Shown here piece by piece: positions 1-5,923 of a DNA stretch of 8,042 bases. The position numbers and the translations under genes were made by a program. Origin of the DNA: Armatimonadota bacterium (GTDB taxonomy: Bacteria; Actinomycetota; Acidimicrobiia; Spongiisociales; UBA5794); NCBI GenBank assembly GCA_008501565.1, contig QQUL01000310.1, positions 1 through 8,042 on the forward strand. The letters run 5' to 3'. The notes beneath the pieces are model-generated. The model was not told the DNA's origin, made no database searches, and saw only the letters and a program-made list of their open reading frames with translations. The first letter of the stretch is position 1. Each line of letters starts with the position of its first letter.

Positions 1-147
1 GACGGGCTTCCGTCGGAGATCCTCGATCATCCCCGTATCTCAGAGAGGGTCAGGATCCCCATCGCTCCCGGGGGTCGTTCCCTGAACCTGGCAAACGCAG
101 CAGCCATCGGCGTGTACGAAGCCTGGCGACAGCACGGGTTTGTCTAG
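1..147 (+). CDS. trmL: tRNA (cytidine/uridine-2'-O-)-methyltransferase TrmL-like, 3' end only
   Basis: This is the last 48 codons of a gene that begins before the window and stops at the TAG at 145-147. The translated tail starts DGLPSEIL and continues through RIPIAPGGRSLNLANAAA to VYEAWRQHGFV. The RSLNLxNAxA-x4-YExxRQ pattern is the C-terminal trefoil-knot motif of SPOUT-class RNA methyltransferases. This version, with RIPI before it and the chain ending a few residues after the knot, is typical of TrmL (YibK). Known TrmL enzymes use S-adenosylmethionine to methylate the 2'-O of the wobble base (position 34) of certain tRNA-Leu species. The catalytic N-terminal part is outside the window, so a related TrmH-type enzyme is not fully excluded. 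The gene converges on the minus-strand surface-protein gene with only 14 bp between the stop codons, and I see no terminator hairpin in that gap. Confidence 0.85.
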   Translation, partial: DGLPSEILDHPRISERVRIPIAPGGRSLNLANAAAIGVYEAWRQHGFV

Positions 148-161
148 GCCCCGTCCTTCCC

Positions 162-2690
162 TCAGGAGATCTCGGTCTGGCGCCTCCGGCTGCGGCTCGT
201 GGCAATGAGAAGCATGAGTCCAAAGATGATGCTGGCCAATCCGGCGCCCGCCACATCCGTGGTCTCGAAACCAGTCATGGGAAGGGAATCGATGTCGACC
301 GTAGCGCTATCGACGTTGTTCGACGGGTCAGATTCGTTCGAAGCGTCCGCAGAGACGACCGATGCTGAGTTGGTTACGGAATCACCGATCTGAGCGTTGA
401 CCGTGGTCACGATCTCGATCGTGCTTGATGCACCAGATGCGAGCGGAACCGTGCTTGTGCACGAAACCGTTCCGTGTGCGTGCGCACATGACCATCCGTC
501 GCCGCCACCGCTGACAAACTCGAGCGTGTCGTCAAGCGTGTCGGTCACCGTGATCGGGCCAAGGACGGCTGACGGTCCCGCGTTTCCGACAACAAGGGTC
601 CAGGTCACATTGTCGCCGGGGGCAGCTGAAGCGTTGGCTGTCTTGTCGATCGTGAGATCAAAGGCGACATCAAACGCGACGTCGGCTACATCGGTCCATT
701 CATTCGTCTGCTGCACACCTTCCGAAAGTACGGTGGCGACGTTCCTGAACGCACCGGCCACACCCATCGGATCCACGATGACGTCCAGGATGACAACGGC
801 CGATGCACCCGGCGCCAGGTCATCATCCCCGACCAGAAGGTTGATGTCATCTGCACCGTCGTAGCCGGGATTGATCGCCAGAGTTGCCGAGGTGACAGTA
901 TCGACAGCGAAGTGACCGTCACCGAACACGGCAACCAGATCGTCGGTCATCTGAACATTCTCGGCGGTCACGTTTCCGGTATTGGCCACCGTCAGCGTGT
1001 ACTTCGTAAGGAACGTCCCGTCACCAACCGGAGTGCTCTCAGCAGCCTTGGAGAACTCGAGATCATGGTTCTGGATGCCCTCCACCACAACGCTGTCAGA
1101 GTCGTCGGATGCCGTCACGTCGTTCAACCGACCGACGCCAGCCGCGGATGCCACGTTGGTGATCGAGCCGCTGTCGAGATCTTCCTGCGTCACCGTATGA
1201 GTTGCAGCACACGTGAGGGTTGCTCCCGGCAGCAATGAACTCGGGATGGTCGGCGTGCATGCGATTGAGCCGTCATCGGCGTTCGGGTCGTTGACGCTGA
1301 CATTCACGAGCTCAACGTTCCCGGTGTTCACCACCGTGATTTCATAGGAAACCTTTTCGCCAACGGTGTCGTAGTCGGAAGAAGTAGCCGTCTTCGAGAT
1401 ATCGAGCGAGGTCACCTGATCGATGGTCACCGTGACTGAGTCTGTGTTGCCAACTGGGTCACCAACCGGTGGGTTTGCCGAAACGGTTGCCGTGTTGTCG
1501 ACGCTTCCAAGGTCGATGTCATCTTGTTGGAGCGTGTACGTTCCGCTGCATGTGTGGCTGTCGCCGGGGGCGAGGGGAGTATCGGGGCAGACGACCGAGT
1601 CGATCAGCGGATCGGTGATCTGAGTATCTGACAGTGTGACATTCCCGTTGTTGGTGACAAGGAAGCTGTAGTCGATAGCGTCTCCCTCATCGGGTCGGCT
1701 GGCCGGTGAAACAATGCCCCCGTCGACGGCACCCTGTTTTTCGACTGATACGGCAGGCAGTTGGTCAACAGCAACCGAGACGACGTCGGAAGCATCGACG
1801 GTGACACCCGCTGCGTCGGTTCCTGAAGCGGTTGCGGAACTCTCAACCGCGCCGGCATCGATCTCTGGTTGTGTGATGCTGTGGCTGGCGGAGCATTGCG
1901 TCGAGGCGCCGGGCACCAACGTCGCATCGTCACACGTGACGGTGTCGCCGAGTCCCTCCGCGACGTCGATTGATGCGAGTGTCGCGGTCCCGAGATTGGT
2001 GACCACATATGAGAGGTCGTACACATCACCGACGGTGACCGTTCCGGATCCGTCGGTGTCCGTCGATCCGGTGAAAGTCGTCTCCAGGCCAATCTCGCAG
2101 GTGAGAGCGAACTCCACCAGATCGACGAGATTGCCGACACTTCCGCGATCAACCGGATCGAGAACAAAGCGGGTTGTGGTCTGACCGTCCGGTACGACAT
2201 AGGTCTTGCCGTACTTCTCGAAAGCTTCTGTTCCCGTGGTGTAGGTTCCTTCGTCGGTCTGTGTGCCTGTCGACCCGAGCCTGACGACCACCGTGTCGTT
2301 GTCCTGGCGGCCCCGGTGATAGAAGCTCCACTCGATCTCGTCGCCGCCAAAGGTTGGGATGTCCTGCCAGTTTGCGCTGTTGTTGTTTCCCTGTAGCTCA
2401 GAGAGTTGCTTGCCATCAGGTGCAAGAACCTTGTTGAACCCGGATTTCCAGATCTCGATGCCCTTATCCGTTGTGAACCATCCCGGCGTCGCTGGAACGA
2501 TTGTCCAGTTCGATGTGATCACTGGATCTTCGAAGGAAAGGTTGATACCGCGGCTGCAGTCGATAGGCGCGGCCTGGGCTGGAGAGTTTGCGACTGAGGT
2601 GACAATGAACGCGGCGAACATCGTGACAACGATGAGCATTCGGCCGAGTCGTGAAGTGGTGTTTTGCATGATGTGGTTCTTTCGTTTCAT
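162..2690 (-). CDS. Secreted LPxTG-anchored surface protein with DUF11/DUF7507-type Ig-like repeats
   Basis: This 842-residue protein looks exported and wall-anchored. It has a basic N-terminus, a hydrophobic stretch at about 18-34 and a likely signal-peptidase site after AQA (residue 40). Residues 42-200 form a beta-rich domain (IEIW at 78-81, WSFYHRGR at 121-128) of the kind found at the N-terminus of repeat-containing surface proteins, perhaps carbohydrate-binding. Ig-like repeats follow at about 201-309, 312-424 and 427-537 (DUF7507-like), then 541-672 and 676-799 (DUF11-like). Each contains a VTNxGNVxL or VxNAGPS motif and a LxPGAS-type loop. The C-terminus has LPMTG (803-807), a hydrophobic segment and RSRRR, a classic sortase signal. 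All ten cysteines fall in plausible pairs, such as C45/C198, C253/C266 and C368/C381. I chose the ATG at 2690, which has a weak AGGT about 9 nt upstream; the ATG at 2669 is an alternative. The role is probably structural or adhesive. No sortase gene is visible. Confidence 0.88.
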   Translation of the reverse strand: MKRKNHIMQNTTSRLGRMLIVVTMFAAFIVTSVANSPAQAAPIDCSRGINLSFEDPVITSNWTIVPATPGWFTTDKGIEIWKSGFNKVLAPDGKQLSELQGNNNSANWQDIPTFGGDEIEWSFYHRGRQDNDTVVVRLGSTGTQTDEGTYTTGTEAFEKYGKTYVVPDGQTTTRFVLDPVDRGSVGNLVDLVEFALTCEIGLETTFTGSTDTDGSGTVTVGDVYDLSYVVTNLGTATLASIDVAEGLGDTVTCDDATLVPGASTQCSASHSITQPEIDAGAVESSATASGTDAAGVTVDASDVVSVAVDQLPAVSVEKQGAVDGGIVSPASRPDEGDAIDYSFLVTNNGNVTLSDTQITDPLIDSVVCPDTPLAPGDSHTCSGTYTLQQDDIDLGSVDNTATVSANPPVGDPVGNTDSVTVTIDQVTSLDISKTATSSDYDTVGEKVSYEITVVNTGNVELVNVSVNDPNADDGSIACTPTIPSSLLPGATLTCAATHTVTQEDLDSGSITNVASAAGVGRLNDVTASDDSDSVVVEGIQNHDLEFSKAAESTPVGDGTFLTKYTLTVANTGNVTAENVQMTDDLVAVFGDGHFAVDTVTSATLAINPGYDGADDINLLVGDDDLAPGASAVVILDVIVDPMGVAGAFRNVATVLSEGVQQTNEWTDVADVAFDVAFDLTIDKTANASAAPGDNVTWTLVVGNAGPSAVLGPITVTDTLDDTLEFVSGGGDGWSCAHAHGTVSCTSTVPLASGASSTIEIVTTVNAQIGDSVTNSASVVSADASNESDPSNNVDSATVDIDSLPMTGFETTDVAGAGLASIIFGLMLLIATSRSRRRQTEIS

Positions 2691-2752
2691 GGTTTCAAGA
2701 CCTGCATCGACCCCTAACTAGACACCCTTGATATCCATACTGAAAAGAACTA

Positions 2753-2766
2753 GGTAACTAGTTACC
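2753..2766. promoter_or_regulatory. Perfect 14-bp palindrome, candidate operator in the divergent promoter region
   Basis: GGTAACTAGTTACC is identical to its own reverse complement. It lies in the 134-bp region between two divergent genes, 63 bp upstream of the surface-protein start and about 59 bp upstream of the thioesterase ATG. The hexamer AACTAG occurs three times nearby (2716, 2749 and 2757). The size and symmetry fit a dimeric TetR-, MarR- or GntR-type repressor site. The regulator is not encoded in this window and I cannot name the family. Confidence 0.5.
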
Positions 2767-2812
2767 TGTCAGCCATGGAAACGCCGTCGAATGGGGCTCG
2801 CACCGGTTCGTG

Positions 2813-2818
2813 TACCGT
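2813..2818 (+). promoter_or_regulatory. Candidate -10 element for a leaderless thioesterase operon transcript
   Basis: TACCGT fits the actinobacterial TANNNT -10 pattern and lies exactly six bases before the ATG at 2825. That spacing would place the transcription start at or next to the start codon. There is no Shine-Dalgarno sequence ahead of this ATG, which agrees with a leaderless message. No good -35 element is visible 16-18 bp upstream. Confidence 0.4.
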
Positions 2819-2824
2819 GCTGGC

Positions 2825-3229
2825 ATGATTCACAGGACACCCATCAGGGTTCGGTTCTACGAACTCGATCCGTACCGTCACCTGAACCATGCCGTCTACA
2901 TCCAGTATTTCGAGGTCGGAAGAATCGATCTGTTCCGAGCGGTCGGATGGACACTCACTGGCCTCGCGGACATGGGTGTCCAGGTCGTCGTGTCATCGAT
3001 CGAGACGAAGTTCCTGGCTTCGGGATTGGAGGGCGACGACCTCGTGGTGGAAACATGGGTCGAGGATGTCCGTCGGGTGAGCACGCGTTTCGGTCAGCGC
3101 ATCGTTCGGGGCGATGAGGTCCTCGCGACGCAAGTGGTCCACGGTGCGTGTGTGAATCCACAGGGTCGTCCGATGCGGTTTCCGAAGGAGATGACCGATG
3201 CCCTCACGGCCTATCTGGTCGAAACGTGA
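2825..3229 (+). CDS. Acyl-CoA thioesterase, hotdog fold (4HBT/YbgC-FadM type)
   Basis: This protein of 134 residues has the usual length of single-domain hotdog thioesterases, which hydrolyse acyl-CoA to free acid and CoA in the cytoplasm. The N-terminal signature is RVRFYELDPYRHLNHAVY: D15 matches the catalytic aspartate of the 4-hydroxybenzoyl-CoA thioesterase family, and HLNHAVY (19-25) is the conserved stretch opening the central hotdog helix, which continues as IQYFEVGR. The C-terminal strand around ATQVVHGACVN is also typical. The start could be GTG at 2810, but ATG 2825 fits better because the family signature begins a few residues later and a -10-like TACCGT lies six bases upstream. 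The stop codon overlaps the GTG start of the GNAT gene, so the two are probably translationally coupled. The substrate chain cannot be predicted. Confidence 0.88.
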   Translation: MIHRTPIRVRFYELDPYRHLNHAVYIQYFEVGRIDLFRAVGWTLTGLADMGVQVVVSSIETKFLASGLEGDDLVVETWVEDVRRVSTRFGQRIVRGDEVLATQVVHGACVNPQGRPMRFPKEMTDALTAYLVET

Positions 3230-3981
3230 CGGTCCAGATCACCGACCTTGAACGAGCCCTGTACGACACGTGGACCTCGGACGAGTCCACCCGGATCGCT
3301 GGGTGGACACTGCATTCCAACGGTGGCTTCACGCGACGTGTCAATTGTGCGACTGCGGTCGGGTCACCGGGCACCGATCCCGAGGCGTTCGGTGCCATCT
3401 CGACTTGGCTGGCTGAACGTGGCGGCGCACCGATTGTGCGGGTGACCCCATTGCTTTCGGACGAAACAGTTGCTGCCGTCTCGACCGAATGGGGCTATCG
3501 ATCCTTCGACGACACCGTCGTGATGACGGGACCGGTCACCGCTGTTGCATCCTCCGGCAGCATCGAAGTGGTCCCGGTCACGGACGAGGGATTCTTCGCC
3601 GATATCAATGTTCTGAACCAGAGGGCACCGTCGTCGAAACCAGCGTGGCGACGACTGTTGGGACGAATCGAGGATCGTGCCGCCGGGCTCCGCCTACCGG
3701 GCATCGGCGTCGCGCTCGTGGCAGCGAGCGGCCGTGTCGCAGAGGTCTATTCGGTTGCTGTCGCTCCTGATGCCCGCCGCAGGGGAGTGGCAAGCTCCCT
3801 GATGAACACCGCGACAGCGTGGGCTGTCGAACGCGGCTGTGACACGATGAGTTTGCAGGTCCTCGGAACGAATGATGCCGCGCTCGCGTTGTACGACAGA
3901 CTCGGGTACCGCGAGGTGTATCGGTACCACTATCTCCAGCCGCAGGAGGAGGAACTCGGTGCGCAAATCGACGGTTGCTAG
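3226..3981 (+). CDS. GNAT-family N-acetyltransferase with an N-terminal GNAT-like domain
   Basis: This protein of 251 residues probably transfers an acetyl group from acetyl-CoA to an amine; the acceptor is unknown. The C-terminal catalytic domain (about 112-240) shows VYSVAVAPDARRRGVASSLM (174-193), with the RRGVA pyrophosphate-binding loop at 185-189. It also shows the later NDAALALYDRLGYRE block (216-230), a strong GNAT signature. The N-terminal half (about 20-105) contains GWTLHSNGGFTRRVN, seen in two-domain GNAT proteins where a degenerate first domain precedes the active one. I start it at GTG 3226 because GTGA overlaps the thioesterase stop by four bases. The frame is open upstream to an ATG-type start at 3148, but that would lie inside the thioesterase gene and adds non-conserved residues. 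Its end overlaps the start of the Rieske-glutamate synthase gene by 23 bp. Confidence 0.88.
   Translation: MTVQITDLERALYDTWTSDESTRIAGWTLHSNGGFTRRVNCATAVGSPGTDPEAFGAISTWLAERGGAPIVRVTPLLSDETVAAVSTEWGYRSFDDTVVMTGPVTAVASSGSIEVVPVTDEGFFADINVLNQRAPSSKPAWRRLLGRIEDRAAGLRLPGIGVALVAASGRVAEVYSVAVAPDARRRGVASSLMNTATAWAVERGCDTMSLQVLGTNDAALALYDRLGYREVYRYHYLQPQEEELGAQIDGC
3944..3952 (+). promoter_or_regulatory. Strong ribosome binding site that decides the start of the fusion gene
   Basis: AGGAGGAGG lies six bases before the GTG at 3959, inside the 3' end of the GNAT gene. It is close to the ideal anti-16S complement and is the best Shine-Dalgarno sequence in the window. It argues for the GTG start and against longer upstream starts in the same frame, and suggests high translation of this downstream gene relative to its neighbours. 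Confidence 0.8.
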
Positions 3982-5575
3982 TTGGGCAGGGCTGGAACCG
4001 GGTGACCTGGGCCACGCCCTGGTTGAGGGGGTCGATCTGGTGATCGTCCGTTGGCCCGACGGCGTTGGCCACTCTGTCTTGTACGGTCGGTGCGTTCATC
4101 GTGGCGCTCTTCTCTCCGACGGATCGATCATCGGTGATGACCTCGTCTGCGGTGTGCACAACTGGGACTACCGCTATGACACCGGTGTGTCGGCCTACGA
4201 CACATCCCAGGCTATTCACAAGTTCACGTCGGGGGTCGACGACGGGGAGATCTGGGTCGATGCCAACGAAGTAGCTGCGTTTGCCGAAACAAATCCGCAG
4301 CCGTACGACAGGGATGCGTATCAGGGTGTGTATCAGGATCACCACGGGACGCCGGACGAACCGCACGTGAGCTTCATCCGGGAGCTGGCAACGAACGGTC
4401 TCGACAAGGTCGGTCACCATGGACCGATTGGTGCCATGGGTGTCCCGCACTCGCAGCTGCCGTCGTGGGACGACATCCAGATCGTCACGGCACAGCTCGC
4501 CACGGTTCCGCTCCTTGACGATGAGCCCGTCGACACGAGCATCGTGATCGGCCCGAGCGCGGCGAAACCCTTGCATCTCGACATTCCACTGTTCGTTTCT
4601 GACATGAGTTTCGGTGCACTATCCCAGGAGGCCAAGGTGGCGCTCGCACGTGGCGCCGAACTGGCAAGAACCGGGATCTGCTCCGGTGAAGGTGGGATGC
4701 TCGCCGAAGAACAGGCTGAGAACAGCCGATACTTCTATGAGCTGGCATCGGCACGGTTCGGGTTCAGCTGGGACAAACTCGACCGGGTCCAGGCCTTCCA
4801 CTTCAAGGGTGGTCAGGCCGCCAAGACAGGAACCGGAGGCCACCTGCCGGGACCGAAGGTGTCGGCAAAGATTGCAGAGGTTCGCGAGATCCCGGTTGGC
4901 ACTCCCGCGGTCTCGCCTGCCCGATTCCCCGAGTGGGACTCGACCGATGGTTTCAAGGACTTCGCTTCTGAGGTCCGTGAACGAACCGGAGGCATCCCAA
5001 TCGGCTTCAAGCTCTCGGCCCAACACATCGAGGCCGATATCGAGGCGGCACTCGAAGTAGGCGTCGACTACATCATTCTTGATGGTCGTGGGGGAGGGAC
5101 GGGTGCTGCGCCGCTGCTGTTCCGCAACAACATCTCGGTACCAACGATCCCTGCGTTGGCGAGAGCTCGACGGTATCTCGACGTGTCGGAATCGGACATT
5201 ACCTTGATCATCACCGGTGGTCTGAGGACACCTGCAGACTTCGTGAAGGCAATGGCGTTGGGCGCAGACGGGATTGCGGTGTCGAACGCGGCCATGCAGG
5301 CGATCGGCTGTATCGGGATGCGTGCCTGCCACACCAACAACTGTCCAGTCGGAATCGCAACCCAGCGAGAAGACCTTCGTGACCGGCTCCCCGTCGACGA
5401 GGCGGCTCATCGCCTCGACCGGTTCTTCAGGGCATCAGTTGAGCTGATGCAGGTCCTTGCGAGGGCCCTCGGTCATCGTTCACTTGCGGCCTTCACCATC
5501 GATGACCTGACCACGTTCGACCGCGACATGTCTCACCTTGCAGGCATCCCATACGGTGGCATTGACCGGGACTGA
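3959..5575 (+). CDS. Rieske [2Fe-2S] domain fused to FMN-dependent glutamate synthase core
   Basis: This 538-residue protein combines two redox modules. Residues about 8-105 form a Rieske domain: C45-V-H47, sixteen residues, then C64-GV-H67, the CxH/CxxH ligand set for a [2Fe-2S] cluster. Residues about 165-520 match the FMN-binding central domain of glutamate synthase. Landmarks are DMSFGALS (215-222), ICSGEGGML (240-248), GQAAKTGTGGHLPG (285-298), DGRGGGTGAAP (375-385) and the [3Fe-4S] ligands C451, C457 and C462 in CIGMRACHTNNCPVG. In GltB this domain condenses 2-oxoglutarate with ammonia on reduced FMN to give glutamate. The N-terminal glutaminase (GATase type 2) and C-terminal GXGXG domains of full GltB are absent. 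The Rieske domain may carry electrons to the FMN, replacing a GltD partner; that is inference. Related stand-alone domains occur in archaeal-type GltB and in GlxD/MgsC-like proteins, so the substrate may not be 2-oxoglutarate. GTG 3959 is chosen from the AGGAGGAGG six bases upstream. Confidence 0.9.
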   Translation: MRKSTVASWAGLEPGDLGHALVEGVDLVIVRWPDGVGHSVLYGRCVHRGALLSDGSIIGDDLVCGVHNWDYRYDTGVSAYDTSQAIHKFTSGVDDGEIWVDANEVAAFAETNPQPYDRDAYQGVYQDHHGTPDEPHVSFIRELATNGLDKVGHHGPIGAMGVPHSQLPSWDDIQIVTAQLATVPLLDDEPVDTSIVIGPSAAKPLHLDIPLFVSDMSFGALSQEAKVALARGAELARTGICSGEGGMLAEEQAENSRYFYELASARFGFSWDKLDRVQAFHFKGGQAAKTGTGGHLPGPKVSAKIAEVREIPVGTPAVSPARFPEWDSTDGFKDFASEVRERTGGIPIGFKLSAQHIEADIEAALEVGVDYIILDGRGGGTGAAPLLFRNNISVPTIPALARARRYLDVSESDITLIITGGLRTPADFVKAMALGADGIAVSNAAMQAIGCIGMRACHTNNCPVGIATQREDLRDRLPVDEAAHRLDRFFRASVELMQVLARALGHRSLAAFTIDDLTTFDRDMSHLAGIPYGGIDRD

Positions 5576-5587
5576 CCACTCATGCAG

Positions 5588-5673
5588 CGGAGGGTGAGGG
5601 ATTCGAACCCTCGGACCAGCTTTCACACCGGCCAACCGATCCTCAGTCGGTCGCGATCGTCCGCTTTCCTTCT
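5588..5673 (-). pseudogene. Degenerate class II tRNA (GAG anticodon, G73), probable tRNA pseudogene
   Basis: Read on the minus strand, four elements are intact: a 5-bp anticodon stem (ACCGA/TCGGT, 5635-5651) around loop CTGAGGA with anticodon GAG at 5642-5644; a long variable arm with a 6-bp stem including two G-T pairs (5614-5633); a perfect T arm (5596-5612, loop TTCGAAT); and acceptor 3' strand ACCCTCC plus discriminator G (5588). The 5' part is broken. The acceptor 5' strand would be AGAAGGA, pairing at only four of seven positions, positions 8-9 are AA, and the D arm is a 3-bp GCG/CGC stem with a six-base loop lacking the conserved GG. The anticodon reads leucine CUC, while G73 is the serine-type discriminator. 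No CCA is encoded. It is most likely a decayed gene or a tRNA 3' remnant left by an integration event. Confidence 0.6.
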
Positions 5674-5837
5674 TGTCAACGTATGTCAAACATTTGTGGG
5701 CGTTCAAGACCGTTGACAGTTCGCGGCTTTCGGGGATACCGATGTCCTCGGGATATGCGCTGACAATCGATACTTTCACGTCGCTTGCGACGGGCCGATC
5801 ATGGCTCATGAGATTGTGTGGTAAGCGCCCAGCATTG

Positions 5838-5867
5838 AGGAAGCCTCGGAACAATCCGAGGCTTCCT
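5838..5867. terminator. Perfect 12-bp hairpin, possible terminator
   Basis: AGGAAGCCTCGG and CCGAGGCTTCCT are exact inverted repeats separated by a six-base loop, AACAAT. The stem is long and GC-rich, as in intrinsic terminators, but neither side has a proper U tract: on the + strand it is followed by GCTTTCC. It sits 57 bp before the HNH gene and about 165 bp past the degenerate tRNA, so it could insulate the HNH gene, end an unrecognised + strand RNA, or act in either direction. Confidence 0.5.
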
Positions 5868-5908
5868 GCTTTCCGGGTCGACCGCGGCAACAAACTGTCA
5901 CACCCGGT

Positions 5909-5917
5909 TGATATGTT
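5909..5917 (+). promoter_or_regulatory. Extended -10 promoter of a leaderless HNH gene
   Basis: TGATATGTT matches an extended -10 (TGn followed by TATGTT), with the hexamer at 5912-5917 ending six bases before the ATG at 5924. There is no Shine-Dalgarno sequence, so a leaderless transcript is likely. The six-base gap is the same as in the candidate thioesterase promoter. No clear -35 element is seen. Confidence 0.5.
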
Positions 5918-5923
5918 GTCCGT

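Larger units (their letters stand above)
5576..5923. other. Gene-free stretch between the fusion enzyme and the HNH gene
   Basis: I find no convincing protein gene in these 348 bp. Besides the degenerate tRNA and the orphan hairpin listed separately, there are two TTGACA copies on the minus strand ten bases apart (5684-5689 and 5674-5679). One of them is part of an exact 8-bp inverted repeat (TGTCAACG at 5674-5681, CGTTGACA at 5711-5718). A small stem with a CTTG tetraloop (CGTCG/CGACG, near 5790) is also visible. Open frames exist on both strands here, but the minus-strand one runs through the tRNA-like sequence, so I regard both as chance. Confidence 0.5.

Noticed and set aside
3148..3225. 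Longer GNAT start upstream of GTG 3226.
   Set aside because: It would overlap the thioesterase by about 80 bp and add residues with no GNAT similarity; the GTGA overlap is the more usual arrangement.
3605..4576. A 323-codon minus-strand frame, and similar ones at 1604-2425 and 4619-5410.
   Set aside because: All lie antisense or out of frame inside genes with clear domain matches; their sequences are arginine-rich and low in family-like motifs, as expected of high-GC shadow frames.
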